Part shown: in pieces, positions 8,238 to 18,564 of the stretch
How positions within the stretch are numbered: position 1 is the first letter of the stretch
How the letters are laid out: each line of letters begins with the position of its first letter
NCBI RefSeq assembly: GCF_001886185.1
Contig: NZ_JXLA01000003.1
Coordinates: forward strand, 62,001 to 126,000
Source of the DNA: Enterococcus raffinosus
GTDB taxonomy: Bacteria > Bacillota > Bacilli > Lactobacillales > Enterococcaceae
Direction: 5' to 3'
DNA length: 64,000 nt
Program-made: the position numbers and the translations under genes
Notes under the pieces: generated by a model
What the model was told of the DNA's origin: nothing
The model's database searches: none
Seen by the model: only the letters and a program-made list of their open reading frames with translations

Positions 8238-8933
8238 TTAGGGAACAAACCGATAGCCGGCCCCCCAAACCGTTTGGATATGCGCAGGTTTAGAAGGATC
8301 AGCTTCGATTTTTTCTCGCAGACGATTGATATGAACCGCTACTGTTCGAATATCTCCATTTGAATTCATTCCCCATATTTTCTCATAGAGCTCTTCTTTA
8401 CTAAAGACCTGTTGGATGTTCTCCATCAAAAAGAGCAGCAGCTCGAACTCCTTATACTTCATAGCCACTTCCTTCTCTCTAACATACACCTTCATAGCCT
8501 TTGGCTGGATCACAATCTCGCCAGTACCAATCGTGTGGGTTTTAGGAGTATCCTGCCTCTGCTGGTTCAACCGCTCAAATTGAGCGAGGTTAGCCCGCAC
8601 GCGGGCCACCAGCTCCGTTGGTGAAAAAGGCTTGCTGATGTAATCATCTGCACCTAGACCTAATCCCCGCAGCTTATCGATTTCTTCATTTTTCGCGGTT
8701 ACTAATAAAATAGGAACCAGCACTTCGCTGCGTATTTGTCGCAATATCTCGATGCCATCGATCGTCGGCAGCATGACATCCAATAAAATCAAATCATAGT
8801 CTTTGGTTAAAGCAGCCTTTAACCCTTCCGCGCCATCATGAACAATTCTACTTTCAAATCCGTTGATCGTTAAAAAATCCTGGAGAATGTCCGCAATCGC
8901 CTCATCGTCTTCGATAATCAAAATCTTCTTCAT
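8238..8933 (-). CDS. OmpR-family response regulator
   Basis: A 231-residue DNA-binding response regulator. The receiver domain (residues 1-120) has the acidic pair D9/D10, the phospho-acceptor D52 in LLDVMLP, T79 and K101 in SKPF. The C-terminal winged helix (about 135-231) ends with AVHINRLREKIE and VWGAGYRFVP. The start follows AGGAGAC. It is second in an operon after the sensor kinase in transcription order, 31 bases downstream. The output genes are unknown. The divergent P-type ATPase beyond the kinase is the obvious candidate. Confidence 0.95.
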   Translation of the reverse strand: MKKILIIEDDEAIADILQDFLTINGFESRIVHDGAEGLKAALTKDYDLILLDVMLPTIDGIEILRQIRSEVLVPILLVTAKNEEIDKLRGLGLGADDYISKPFSPTELVARVRANLAQFERLNQQRQDTPKTHTIGTGEIVIQPKAMKVYVREKEVAMKYKEFELLLFLMENIQQVFSKEELYEKIWGMNSNGDIRTVAVHINRLREKIEADPSKPAHIQTVWGAGYRFVP

Positions 8934-8964
8934 TGTTTGTCTCCTTCAAGCTAACGTATTCGTT

Positions 8965-10425
8965 TCATTTTGTCGGCGCGTCTTTGCTAATTGGCAGTTG
9001 AATGCGTATTTGCAATCCACCTTTTGAAGAATCGCGCGCTTCAATCTCCCCGCCTTGACTTTCAATGACACGACGTGCAATGGCCAGCCCTAGACCGCTG
9101 CCTTCTCCTGACTGCGTCCGCGCTTTATCCCCCCGATAAAACACATCAAACAAGTTTTTCTGTTGCGGCCAAGGAACACCCGGACCATTGTCACTAAAGG
9201 TTATCACGATTTTCTCTGACTCTTCGTATTGTTCGATTAGCAGCTGATTGTCGGAGGGATGTCCATATTTTACCGTATTTTCAATAATATTGATAAATAC
9301 GGTACGCAGCTGCTCTGGATCAACAGCGGCCTGTGTTTGATACGAGTGCACACCAAGGGTTATTTTTAAGCCCCGCTGCCGATATTCTTCGGTCACGCCT
9401 TCAATCAAGTCAGCTAAATATTTTCCAATAGTCACATTCTGAATCCGCAACGCAAAATCTCCTAAATCGACTTTAGAAAAGAGGAAAAGCTGATCAACTA
9501 AATGCGTCAGTTCATCCGTCTTTTTTGTAATTGTTTTTAAATATTTTTCTTTCATCGCCGGTGTTGTCGCTATCCCTTTTTCCAGACCTTCAACATACGC
9601 CTTGATCGCAGTCAGCGGCGTGCGCAAGTCGTGGGAAATCCCCGCGATCAGCTCTTTGCGATTTTCACTGTTTTTTTCCTGTTCTGTTACTAGGATTTCA
9701 AGCCGCTCAGCCATTTCATTGAGACTATTGACTACTGGACGAAATTCATCCTCTTCTTGATAGTCTGTTCGCCAGCTGAGATTGCCGTCCCGAATCTGCT
9801 GAACTCCCTGCAGCAGAACGGTCAACCCGTCATTGATCGGTCGAAAAATAAAGCGGGACAAAATGTAATTCGTCAAGACCACAAAAAGAATCACACAGAC
9901 AACGATTAACAGAACAACCAAGAAGATCATCCTCTTGTTGTCTAATAATTGCTCCTCTAAGTTCATATGGTAATTCTGATTAACCAATAGCACCTGAAAC
10001 TGACCAATCGTTATACGATTCATCAAAACCTTATTCACTACCAATGTATGCTGATCTGGATTGTCCAGCATACTTTTCACGATACTATCCTCCTGATAAG
10101 TCCCCCTGCGCTGAAGCAATGCTCGATCACTATCATAAAGTAAAACGCTGACGACCTCGCTAGCTGGCTGCTCCTTATTCAGATCATCAGGTGCTTGAAT
10201 TAATTGGGCCTGGGTCGGGTCTTCTACTTGAAACTTCTTTTGAAGGGCTTCAATGCGGTCATACTCTTTGGTATACAGCTCATTTTCCTGCCATTGATTG
10301 ATAAAATCACTGCCGAAGGTTTCAGAAAAAATGAAAAAGAGCCCGCCTAAAACGATTCCTGTCAAAACAATCGGCATGACGATCATTAAAATATTGGAAA
10401 AGTACAGTCGCTGACGAATCGTCAT
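8965..10425 (-). CDS. Membrane sensor histidine kinase
   Basis: A 486-residue kinase. Membrane segments at about residues 10-33 and 165-190 flank an extracellular sensor of about 130 residues. A HAMP linker (about 190-245) leads to HisKA with the phosphorylated H265 in GISHDLRTPL. The ATPase domain shows N-box IENTVKYG, DNGPGVP and GEGSGLGLAIARR. The start follows GAGGTG. It pairs with the response regulator at 8238. The sensor region has no motif that identifies its signal. Confidence 0.95.
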   Translation of the reverse strand: MTIRQRLYFSNILMIVMPIVLTGIVLGGLFFIFSETFGSDFINQWQENELYTKEYDRIEALQKKFQVEDPTQAQLIQAPDDLNKEQPASEVVSVLLYDSDRALLQRRGTYQEDSIVKSMLDNPDQHTLVVNKVLMNRITIGQFQVLLVNQNYHMNLEEQLLDNKRMIFLVVLLIVVCVILFVVLTNYILSRFIFRPINDGLTVLLQGVQQIRDGNLSWRTDYQEEDEFRPVVNSLNEMAERLEILVTEQEKNSENRKELIAGISHDLRTPLTAIKAYVEGLEKGIATTPAMKEKYLKTITKKTDELTHLVDQLFLFSKVDLGDFALRIQNVTIGKYLADLIEGVTEEYRQRGLKITLGVHSYQTQAAVDPEQLRTVFINIIENTVKYGHPSDNQLLIEQYEESEKIVITFSDNGPGVPWPQQKNLFDVFYRGDKARTQSGEGSGLGLAIARRVIESQGGEIEARDSSKGGLQIRIQLPISKDAPTK

Positions 10426-10610
10426 CCTTTGTCACCTCATTTGATTTCTTCTATCTTCCTATTTAACACGAACCTTTCCTCTTTTCGTAAAAATGAAGCA
10501 AGTATTAATAAATAGTTTATAAATTGTTTATCCTTTCCGCACTTTTTATTTCCTTTTGTTTTGTATCCTAAAGCGAACCTATTGATTTGTCACTTGGAGG
10601 AAAACTACTT

Positions 10611-12917
10611 ATGCAACCATTTAAAGGATTAACAGAAAAACAAGTCCAGGAACGGATCGCCGCTGGACAAACCAATGATTATCGGATGAACCCAGCAAAA
10701 TCGACCGGCACGATCATTCGAGAAAATACCCTGACATTGTTCAATTTATTGAACTTCCTTTTGGCCGCTTGTCTATTTGCGGTCAAAGCCTACAGCAACA
10801 TGTTTTTTATTCTGATTATCATCATGAATATCGTAATCGGCATCGTTCAGGAAATTCGCGCGAAAAAAATGGTAGACCGTTTAACGCTGCTCGCTCAAAA
10901 TGATATTACCGTGATTCGAGACGGTAAAAAGCAAGCTATCGCTCCAGAGCAATTGGTCTTAGGTGATCATGTTCTGCTAAAATCGGGGGAACAGATTCCC
11001 AGCGACATGCTGGTACTAGACGGACTGGCGGAAGTCAACGAATCCCTGCTTACCGGTGAATCCGATACCATTGTTAAGAAAAACGGCGCGGAAATACTCT
11101 CTGGCAGCTTCTTAACGAGCGGACACTTAGTTGCAGAGGTACGGCACGTTGGCGCAGATAATTACGCCGCAAAAATTATCAATGAAACGAAAGCCGCAAA
11201 GCCAATCAAATCCGAACTGATTCAATCAATCCAAAAAATCTCAAAATTTACCAGCTTTATTATTTTGCCGATTGGAATCCTGCTTTTTCTTGAAGCCTTT
11301 TTCCTACGTAACAGCTCTACTTATACTGCTGTTGTCGCTTCGGTTGCGGCTCTGTTAGGCATGCTGCCGAAGGGGCTGGTACTGCTGATCAGCATCGCTT
11401 TGACTACCGGTGTCCTGAAATTAGCGAAAAAAAATGTCCTTGTTCAAAATATGTACGCCATTGAGAATTTGGCGCATATGAATGTTCTCTGCTTGGATAA
11501 GACTGGAACCTTAACTGAAGGGAAAATGCAGGTTGAGAATCTGTACCTTTTAGACGAAAACTATCGCGACCTTCTGCCGACTCTGATGACCAGCTATTTA
11601 GCAGCGACAGAAGACAGCAATCCCACCGCTCAAGCTTTAAATCGTTATTTCGGTGAGGGCGCAAAGGAACCTGCCAAGCAGGTACTGCCCTTTTCTTCTG
11701 AACGAAAATACGGTGCGGTTGCCTTTGAAAATGGCAAAACACTCTACTTAGGTTCTCCTGAAAATCTATTACAACCGAGTCAGATTCCATCAATCATTCA
11801 TCATTACCAAGAATCTGGATTACGTATTCTTTTGATTGCCTTGACTTCAGACGGGATTTTAGAACAACCAAAAGACCTGATGCCGATTGCTTTTTTGACC
11901 TTAAGCGATCCAATCCGTGCTAACGCCAAAGACACCTTGAACTTTTTAACTGAGCAAGGGGTCGAATTAAAAATCATTTCAGGCGACAATCCTAAAACAG
12001 TCTCAGCAATCGCTGAAAAAGCTGGATTCGCCGATTATCAAAAAGCGGTTGATCTTTCCAGCTATTCCGATGAAAAGGAGATCCGCGCCTTGGCACACAG
12101 TCATTCTATCTTCGGCCGTGTAACGCCGCAACAAAAGAAACTGCTGATTCACGAATTGAAATCACTAGAAAAAACCGTTGGGATGACCGGCGATGGTGTA
12201 AATGATATCTTGGCTTTGCGGGAGGCGGATATTTCTATCGCGATGGCAGAGGGAGATGACGCAACTAGGCAGATTGCTGACGTGGTGCTGTTGGATTCGA
12301 ACTTCGGCAGCTTACCGTCCATTATTTTTGAAGGCCGCAGAGTCATTAACAATATTACCCGATCCTCTGGCGTCTTCTTTATCAAGACGATCTATTCATT
12401 GTTGGTGTCTTTGTTCTGTATTTTAACCGTATCAACGTTCCCATTTATTCCACTTCAAATCACCTTAATTGATTTGGCAATTGAAGGGTATCCAGCTTTC
12501 TTCCTTTCCTTTGAAGCGGACAATCGGAAAATCCAGGGACGCTTTTTACCGACGGCCATCAAGCGTGCTCTGCCTAGTGGCATCCTAGTATTAGTGAATG
12601 TTGTACTTGTTTGGTTCTTGGGACAGCATTTCCTATCCGCCTTAGATACTCGCACATTGATGTATTATTTGTTGATCGGAATCAGCTGCTTTGCAGTGAT
12701 GAAATCTTGTCAGCCATTTAATCGTCTACGCCTTTTCTTAGTTATTACAACGACTCTAGGCAGCTTTGTTGCGGTCGGATTATTCCACGAGCTTTTATCA
12801 GTAGGCGCCATGACTCTTCCAATTCTTGTCGGATTCACGATTATGATGCTGTGCAATGTGCTGCTCTGGCAGCCGCTGGCTAAACAAGTCAATAAATTGA
12901 AGCTTACCTTTTTATAA
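10611..12917 (+). CDS. P-type cation-transporting ATPase (CtpE-like)
   Basis: A 768-residue P-type ATPase. Motifs are LTGES in the actuator domain, DKTGTLTEG at the phosphorylation site, and MTGDGVND before the hinge. The membrane motif reads GMLPKGLVLL, the P-K-G-L form seen in CtpE-like proteins, for which Ca2+ transport has been proposed in mycobacteria. There is no N-terminal heavy-metal-binding domain. The ATG at 10611 follows GGAGG by ten bases. The gene diverges from the two-component operon over about 185 AT-rich bases. Ion specificity is inferred, not shown. Confidence 0.88.
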   Translation: MQPFKGLTEKQVQERIAAGQTNDYRMNPAKSTGTIIRENTLTLFNLLNFLLAACLFAVKAYSNMFFILIIIMNIVIGIVQEIRAKKMVDRLTLLAQNDITVIRDGKKQAIAPEQLVLGDHVLLKSGEQIPSDMLVLDGLAEVNESLLTGESDTIVKKNGAEILSGSFLTSGHLVAEVRHVGADNYAAKIINETKAAKPIKSELIQSIQKISKFTSFIILPIGILLFLEAFFLRNSSTYTAVVASVAALLGMLPKGLVLLISIALTTGVLKLAKKNVLVQNMYAIENLAHMNVLCLDKTGTLTEGKMQVENLYLLDENYRDLLPTLMTSYLAATEDSNPTAQALNRYFGEGAKEPAKQVLPFSSERKYGAVAFENGKTLYLGSPENLLQPSQIPSIIHHYQESGLRILLIALTSDGILEQPKDLMPIAFLTLSDPIRANAKDTLNFLTEQGVELKIISGDNPKTVSAIAEKAGFADYQKAVDLSSYSDEKEIRALAHSHSIFGRVTPQQKKLLIHELKSLEKTVGMTGDGVNDILALREADISIAMAEGDDATRQIADVVLLDSNFGSLPSIIFEGRRVINNITRSSGVFFIKTIYSLLVSLFCILTVSTFPFIPLQITLIDLAIEGYPAFFLSFEADNRKIQGRFLPTAIKRALPSGILVLVNVVLVWFLGQHFLSALDTRTLMYYLLIGISCFAVMKSCQPFNRLRLFLVITTTLGSFVAVGLFHELLSVGAMTLPILVGFTIMMLCNVLLWQPLAKQVNKLKLTFL

Positions 12918-12925
12918 TCTATGAA

Positions 12926-12964
12926 ACAAAAAACAAGCCATCCAGTATCGGAGGCTTGTTTTTT
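12926..12964. terminator. Bidirectional intrinsic terminator
   Basis: AAAAACAAGCC pairs with GGCTTGTTTTT around a 13-base loop between two convergent genes, with T-runs on both strands. Confidence 0.85.
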
Positions 12965-12967
12965 GAT

Positions 12968-13825
12968 TTATTCAGCTTTCGCGCGAACGGGCAGCCAAAC
13001 CTGGAACTGGGCATTTTCTGGATTCGCATCCAAGTAAAGCTCGATATCCGGCAACTCATCGTATTCAAAGCCGGAGGTCGGCAGCCATTCCTGAAAGACC
13101 TGCTGCTGTAATTCTTGGATCGCGCCAGGCATCGGACCTGTTCCTGTGAAAATCGCCCATTTCGCAGCAGGGATTTCATAGCTTCCAAATTCCGCTGTGG
13201 CTTCTTCACTAACAACGCCAATCACATATTTCCATGCCTCTTGAACCTCCGAAGACATCAAGCTGACTCCTAAAACGCCCGGATTGTTTTGATCCATAAG
13301 CGGGATCAATTTTTCCAAGTCTCCGCTGGCACCTACTTCATTCCAAAATTCTGGAATGCGCTTTTGCGCCATCTCCATATCCTTACCTAACTCCAAGCCG
13401 ATCCCTGTTACGTGAAACGCTTCTTTGTCTATCAGTTGATACTCCATCGCCTGTACTCCCTTTACGGTTATTTTGAAGGTCAACATGGGATAGCTGGTCA
13501 ATTTCGCTCCAGATTGCTTAGCTTCCTTCGGCGTAATTCCGTGAACACCTTTGAACACTCGATTAAAGGACGTTGGAGAATCATAGCCATATTTAGTCGC
13601 GACATCGATGACTTTTTCGCCCCGCTGCAGATCCACACCCGCTAAACTCATTCTGCGCCGTCGGATGTACTCCCCTAGCGTTACCCCAGCAATATAAGAA
13701 AACATTCGCTGGTAATGATAACTGGAACATTGCGCCAATTGTGCTGCCCTGTCCAAGTCAATGCTTCGCGCCAAATTCTCCTCAACATAAGCAATACTGT
13801 TATTAAAATGATCTAACCATTCCAT
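12968..13825 (-). CDS. AraC-family regulator with GyrI-like effector domain
   Basis: A 285-residue regulator. Two helix-turn-helix motifs occupy about residues 1-105, with the AraC signature KYGYDSPTSFNRVFKGVHG and PKEA. A GyrI-like effector-binding domain (about 125-285) ends with FQVWLPVRAK. This architecture is that of Rob/BltR-like regulators that sense hydrophobic compounds. The ATG follows AGGAGG. No obvious efflux gene is adjacent apart from the P-type ATPase, and the gene is convergent with that one. Target genes unknown. Confidence 0.9.
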   Translation of the reverse strand: MEWLDHFNNSIAYVEENLARSIDLDRAAQLAQCSSYHYQRMFSYIAGVTLGEYIRRRRMSLAGVDLQRGEKVIDVATKYGYDSPTSFNRVFKGVHGITPKEAKQSGAKLTSYPMLTFKITVKGVQAMEYQLIDKEAFHVTGIGLELGKDMEMAQKRIPEFWNEVGASGDLEKLIPLMDQNNPGVLGVSLMSSEVQEAWKYVIGVVSEEATAEFGSYEIPAAKWAIFTGTGPMPGAIQELQQQVFQEWLPTSGFEYDELPDIELYLDANPENAQFQVWLPVRAKAE

Positions 13826-13898
13826 TCATTTTCCTCCTACCTCTACTATAATAGGATCAGTAAAGAGTTACCTCTCAAAATGTGCCGTCTTCTGCGAG

Positions 13899-15050
13899 CT
13901 AAAACGTCAACTCAGCCAATCGATCAAACGCCTTCGCTAAAACTTCCATTGGTTGCGTCGCCGCCAGACGAATATAGTCATCTCCGACATTTTCACCAAA
14001 GGCTTTTCCTGGAACGAACAAAACACCGCTCTGTTCCAATACTTTTTCGACAAAGGTTACAGAATCTAAGCCGCTTTTACTGATATTAATAAAAGCATAC
14101 ATGCTGCCAGCCACAGATGGCAAGGACAAATAAGGAATTTCTGCCACTCTTTTTTCAATATAGGCCAGTCGTTCTTTGAAAATCGCCACTGTTGGAGGAA
14201 CGAGCTCTTCATAGTGCTTTAACGCATATATCCCGCCGCGTTGGGAAGCTGTCGGCGCGGAGTAAGTGATACTCTCGTTGATCATCCCAGCCACTTGATT
14301 GATATACGTTGGCGCTATCATGTAGCCTAAGCGCCAGCCAGTCATGGCAAAGCCCTTTGACACCCCGCTGATAGTGATCGTGTTATCAGGCGCAAGACTG
14401 GCCATCGGCACAAATGTTTCTTTAAATGCAAAGTCTTCGTAGATTTCATCTGAAATAATGAAGAGCTCCTTTTCGATCGCTACTTCCGCAATCTGCTTCA
14501 GCGTCTTTTCTGAGAAAACCGCACCAGTGGGATTGTTTGGCGAATTGATGATGATCGCCTTTGTTCGGTCAGTGATCGCCGCTTTTAAGTCAGCCACATC
14601 CAATTGAAAGCCATTTTTCTCATAGGTTGGAACAAAAACCGGCGTTCCGCCAGATAAGGTCACCTGTTCGCGATAAGGCGAAAAATACGGTTCATGGATA
14701 ATCACTTCATCACCGGGATCTAGCAGTACTTGCATCACCAGATACATCCCATGTAAAGCACCCACTGTGGCACGGACCTGATTCACCTGAAAATCGAGGC
14801 CATATTTCTTTCGATAAAAATCCACGACAGTAGTTAAAAATTCCTTGCTGCCGTCAGGGGCTGTATACTTCGTCGCTCCCTTTTTAACATCGGCATATGC
14901 CGCTTCAATGATCGCCGGGTTAGTGATCAAATCAGGATCACCAATCGACAAATCAATAATATCTTCCTTTTCCTTGGCTAAAACCGCGATCTTCATCAGC
15001 AAATTCTCTGCCGGCTGCTGAAAACGTTGCGCAATTTTTTCTTTATTCAT
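13899..15050 (-). CDS. Class I PLP-dependent aminotransferase
   Basis: A 383-residue fold-type I aminotransferase. Landmarks are SIGDPDLITN near residue 36, NSPNNPTGAVF, SDEIYEDF and the PLP lysine in SGVSKGFAMTGWRLGY near residue 235; the conserved C-terminal arginine is in DDYIRLAAT. The start follows GAGGTG. It is the last gene of an operon with an amino acid ABC importer, 20 bases after the ATPase gene. This suggests that it transaminates the imported amino acid. The exact substrate (aromatic, branched or aspartate-like) cannot be told from sequence. Confidence 0.9.
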   Translation of the reverse strand: MNKEKIAQRFQQPAENLLMKIAVLAKEKEDIIDLSIGDPDLITNPAIIEAAYADVKKGATKYTAPDGSKEFLTTVVDFYRKKYGLDFQVNQVRATVGALHGMYLVMQVLLDPGDEVIIHEPYFSPYREQVTLSGGTPVFVPTYEKNGFQLDVADLKAAITDRTKAIIINSPNNPTGAVFSEKTLKQIAEVAIEKELFIISDEIYEDFAFKETFVPMASLAPDNTITISGVSKGFAMTGWRLGYMIAPTYINQVAGMINESITYSAPTASQRGGIYALKHYEELVPPTVAIFKERLAYIEKRVAEIPYLSLPSVAGSMYAFINISKSGLDSVTFVEKVLEQSGVLFVPGKAFGENVGDDYIRLAATQPMEVLAKAFDRLAELTF

Positions 15051-15069
15051 CCCTCTTCACCTCGTAAAC

Positions 15070-15792
15070 CTACAATACTTTATTCAAGAAATCCTGTGTC
15101 CGACTGTTTTGCGGACGATCAAAGATTTCCTCTGGTGTGCCCTCTTCTTGAATAATGCCGTCCGCCATGAAAATCACACGATCCGCCACTTCCTTAGCAA
15201 AACCCATTTCGTGTGTCACCACTACCATGGTCATTCCTTTTTTCGCTAAATCCTGCATAACAGCCAGTACTTCACCCACCATTTCCGGGTCAAGGGCAGA
15301 AGTTGGCTCATCGAACAGCATCACATCAGGGTTCATAGCTAAGGCACGGGCAATCGCTACCCGCTGCTGTTGACCGCCTGATAAGTTACTAGGATAGCTG
15401 TCGGCTTTTTCCTTCAAACCCACTTGATCCAATAAAGCTAACGCCTGATCTTTCGCCTTGGTGGGATCTTCTTTTTTGATCTTCACTGGTGTGATTGTCA
15501 AATTCTCTAAGACACTCATATGAGGAAACAAATTGAAGCTTTGGAACACCATCCCCATTTTCTGGCGAATCTGATCGATGTTGCTGTCAGGTGCCGTAAT
15601 GTTTTGCCCTTCGAAAAAGATTTCGCCAGAGGTCGGCTCCTCTAATAGATTCAAGCAACGTAGAATCGTACTTTTTCCACTTCCAGAAGGGCCGATGATT
15701 ACGACTACTTCGCCTTCTTTGACCGTAAGATCAATGGCTTTTAGCACTTCATTCTCACCAAATTGTTTTGATAATTGTTTTACATTAATCAT
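15070..15792 (-). CDS. Polar amino acid ABC transporter, ATP-binding protein (GlnQ type)
   Basis: A 240-residue ATPase with Walker [10 protein letters not shown], signature [15 protein letters not shown] and Walker [13 protein letters not shown], then H in VVTHEMGFA. These are typical of the polar amino acid importer family. Its ATG overlaps the stop of the fused receptor-permease gene, and the aminotransferase follows. Specificity must come from the receptor domain. Confidence 0.95.
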   Translation of the reverse strand: MINVKQLSKQFGENEVLKAIDLTVKEGEVVVIIGPSGSGKSTILRCLNLLEEPTSGEIFFEGQNITAPDSNIDQIRQKMGMVFQSFNLFPHMSVLENLTITPVKIKKEDPTKAKDQALALLDQVGLKEKADSYPSNLSGGQQQRVAIARALAMNPDVMLFDEPTSALDPEMVGEVLAVMQDLAKKGMTMVVVTHEMGFAKEVADRVIFMADGIIQEEGTPEEIFDRPQNSRTQDFLNKVL

Positions 15793-17236
15793 TCAGACCC
15801 ATTCTCCTTTCAACTAACCCTAATAGACGGGAAATACAGAAGGTCATTACAAAGTAGATCAGCGATACTAAGACGTACGGTAAGAACGGCTTGAAGCTGG
15901 CGCCCTGTACCACGCCTGTCTGGAAGATCAATTCTGATACGCCGATAACAGAGACTACTGAAGATTCTTTTATGATCGTTACGAATTCATTCCCCAGTGC
16001 CGGCAATATATTTTTGATGGCTTGCGGGAAGACAATATAGCGCATCGCTTCCTTTTGATTCATTCCTAATGAACGTGCGGCTTCCATCTGCCCTTTGTTC
16101 ACAGCGTTGATCCCCGCACGAACGATTTCCGCGACGTAGGCTGCGCTGTTTAACGATACTGCAATACAACCTGCGAGCAATTTCGACAAGTCTAGACCTA
16201 GGACCCCTGTCCCGAAATACACGATGAAGATTTGTACCAGTAATGGTGTTCCCCGAACATATTCAATATAGATGACCGCAAGCGCCTTTAAGATCTTGCT
16301 CTTGCTCAACTTCATCAATGCCAATAAACTACCAAAAATCAATCCAAATAAGACCCCAACAAATGCTAGTAAAATCGTGTATTTAGCCCCACTTAGATAG
16401 TATGGCCCATATTTTTGCAAGAAGGACTTCTCTCCTTGGAACATCAATTCGTTGGCCTCTTTTTGATAGCCCTTCAGCAAATCATCGTCGTTGATGGTCT
16501 TGATTGACGCGTTGACATGCTTTTTCAATTCCGGTGTGTTCTTCGACATGGCGATCGCCGTGACTTTTTCTCCCTGCTCAAATTTCACTGGGGCTAACTC
16601 CACATTGTCGCTTTGTTGCACATACGCTTCGGCTACGGGCTGCTCCAGCACGACCGCCTCAACCTTTTTATTCAGCAAATTGTTTATTAAATCAGGAACC
16701 TTTTGCAGCGAGGTCGGTTCCGCTCCAGTCATTTCATTTTTAACTAAATCCTCTTGAGTCGTTTGTTTTTGCGCGCCGACTGCTAAACCATTGAAATCTG
16801 CCGTCGTCTTGAACTTATTCTTATCGCCCTTACGAACCAAAACCTTCTGTTGAACCACAAAGTAAGGATCAGAAAAATCTACTTCCTTCAATCGTTCCTC
16901 CGTGATCGACATCCCGGATATGACCAAATCAATCTTACCTGTCTTCAGTGCTCCTAACAGAGCATCAAAGCCGAGCTCTTCAATTTTAAGCTTTACACCC
17001 ATATCCTTCGCTATTTTTTCTGCGATTGACACATCGAAGCCGACGATTTTATCCTTCCCATCTACCTCTGCGTGAAACTCATAAGGGGCATAATCTGCCG
17101 ACAATCCAACGACTAATTCTCCGCTCTGTTGAATTCGTTCGTAAATTTCATCCTTTTCTGCTCCTTGTGCCTTTACCGGTAAAAAACTGAACAGCATTAG
17201 TACAACCGCCAGCAATACACCAATTCTCTTTTTCAT
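15785..17236 (-). CDS. Amino acid ABC transporter, fused substrate-binding protein and permease
   Basis: A 483-residue fusion. It has a signal peptide (residues 1-25, cleavage near KAQGA), a periplasmic-type binding domain (about 30-260, with [12 protein letters not shown] and [16 protein letters not shown]), then a GlnP-like permease (about 275-483) with the EAA-type loop [21 protein letters not shown]. Receptor-permease fusions of this type are known for GlnP in lactic acid bacteria, where they carry glutamine or glutamate. Here there is one binding domain, not two. The ligand is inferred only as a polar amino acid. Confidence 0.93.
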   Translation of the reverse strand: MKKRIGVLLAVVLMLFSFLPVKAQGAEKDEIYERIQQSGELVVGLSADYAPYEFHAEVDGKDKIVGFDVSIAEKIAKDMGVKLKIEELGFDALLGALKTGKIDLVISGMSITEERLKEVDFSDPYFVVQQKVLVRKGDKNKFKTTADFNGLAVGAQKQTTQEDLVKNEMTGAEPTSLQKVPDLINNLLNKKVEAVVLEQPVAEAYVQQSDNVELAPVKFEQGEKVTAIAMSKNTPELKKHVNASIKTINDDDLLKGYQKEANELMFQGEKSFLQKYGPYYLSGAKYTILLAFVGVLFGLIFGSLLALMKLSKSKILKALAVIYIEYVRGTPLLVQIFIVYFGTGVLGLDLSKLLAGCIAVSLNSAAYVAEIVRAGINAVNKGQMEAARSLGMNQKEAMRYIVFPQAIKNILPALGNEFVTIIKESSVVSVIGVSELIFQTGVVQGASFKPFLPYVLVSLIYFVMTFCISRLLGLVERRMGLND

Positions 17237-17305
17237 CCATCCCGCTCCTTTGAATCATAATGTATAATAATATAAAATTAATAGAATAAATATGCAAAAA
17301 ACGAC

Positions 17306-17335
17306 TTGAATTCATACTACCATAATAGTTATAAT
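17306..17335 (+). promoter_or_regulatory. Sigma-A promoter of the GldA-like gene
   Basis: TTGAAT (17306-17311), an 18-base spacer and TATAAT (17330-17335), about 43 bases before the start at 17378. Confidence 0.65.
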
Positions 17336-17377
17336 AAAAAAAGAATTATCTAAAAAAATAATGAAAGAAGTTTTCTG

Positions 17378-18460
17378 ATGACAAAACAACTGATTGTACG
17401 CGGTGCGCCGCAGGAATACGAGCTAAAAACAAAGGCTTGGGATTCATTACAAATGCATTTAAATAGAAGAAATATTGAGAATGTTCTCATTCTCCATGGA
17501 GAAGCCTCATGGAAAGCAGTAAAAACTTACTTTCCTGAACTATCAATAACAAAAACCTTTCATTACTATGGTGGACAATGTACAGATGCAGCTGCAGAAG
17601 AATTTGCGTCTTTATGCAAAGAAAAGGCATTTGATGGAATCATCGCTGTAGGAGGGGGAAAAGTCGCCGATCTAGGAAAATTCACGGCCTACAAAGCACA
17701 GCTGCCGATTATTATTTTACCGACATTGGCCGCTACCTGTGCTGCCTATACGCCATTGAGCGTAGTCTATAACGAAACCGGCGTGATGTTGCGTTACGAT
17801 ATCTTCCCGAAAGCTAGTGATCTAGTACTGATCGATCCGGCAATTATTTTAGAATCGCCTCGCCCGCTGATGATCGCAGGCATCGGGGATACTCTAGCCA
17901 AATGGTACGAATCCCGGGCAATCATCTCTCAGTTAAGTGTGAAGCCGGTCGAGGTACAAGTCGCAGAGTTCGCGGCAAAGCAATGTCGACAGATTCTCCT
18001 TGACAAAAGCGAAGCCGCTCTACACGCGATGGAACAAGGTCAAATCAATCAAGCATTCATTGACGTCGTTGAGGCGAATATTCTATTAGCAGGTATGGTG
18101 GGCGGCTTTGGCGATGAATACGGGCGCACTGCCGGCGCTCATTCGATTCATGATGCCTTAACTGTCTTGCCTGAAAGTCACCAGCAGCTTCATGGAAACA
18201 AAGTTGCTTATGGCATTCTTGTGCAGTTAATGATTGAAGACAATCAGACTGAGATTCAGCAGTTGCTACCCTTTTACCATCAACTGAACCTGCCGACTAG
18301 CCTCGAGGCGATGAATCTATATCTAACAGAAGAGGACTACCAAGCTGTTGCGGAAAGGGCCTGCACGCCAGGCGAAATGATTCATTTAATGAAGGAAACC
18401 ATCACTCCTGAATTAGTCATTCAAAAAATGAAGGCTTTAGAAGATCGGATGAAGGGATGA
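17378..18460 (+). CDS. Iron-containing/GldA-family alcohol dehydrogenase
   Basis: A 360-residue metal-dependent NAD(P) dehydrogenase. The nucleotide-binding GVGGGK-like site reads AVGGGKVADLGK near residue 90. Metal ligands are visible as D in GIGDTLAKWYE, H in GAHSIHDAL and H in LHGNKVAYG. The family contains glycerol dehydrogenase and the 2-oxo acid-reducing HcxB (YbdH) group. It diverges from an operon with an amino acid importer and an aminotransferase, which would suit a 2-oxo acid reductase acting on the transamination product. That substrate is inference; glycerol dehydrogenase remains possible. Confidence 0.85.
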   Translation: MTKQLIVRGAPQEYELKTKAWDSLQMHLNRRNIENVLILHGEASWKAVKTYFPELSITKTFHYYGGQCTDAAAEEFASLCKEKAFDGIIAVGGGKVADLGKFTAYKAQLPIIILPTLAATCAAYTPLSVVYNETGVMLRYDIFPKASDLVLIDPAIILESPRPLMIAGIGDTLAKWYESRAIISQLSVKPVEVQVAEFAAKQCRQILLDKSEAALHAMEQGQINQAFIDVVEANILLAGMVGGFGDEYGRTAGAHSIHDALTVLPESHQQLHGNKVAYGILVQLMIEDNQTEIQQLLPFYHQLNLPTSLEAMNLYLTEEDYQAVAERACTPGEMIHLMKETITPELVIQKMKALEDRMKG

Positions 18461-18461
18461 G

Positions 18462-18510
18462 AAAAAGATGATTTCAGTTTTCCTATAAGGAAATTGAAAT
18501 CATCTTTTTT
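18462..18510 (+). terminator. Intrinsic terminator
   Basis: AAAAAGATGATTTCA pairs with TGAAATCATCTTTTT. The stem extends further through TTTCC/GGAAA around a TATA loop and ends in T's. Confidence 0.9.
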
Positions 18511-18531
18511 GGTCTAGCTTCGTTAAAATAG

Positions 18532-18564
18532 TAAAAAAAGATACTTATAAAGCAAAGTATCTTT
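18532..18564 (-). terminator. Intrinsic terminator
   Basis: AAAGATACTT (18537-18546) and AAGTATCTTT (18555-18564) form a ten-pair stem, followed on the minus strand by a T-run. It starts at the stop codon of the small gene at 18564. Confidence 0.75.
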
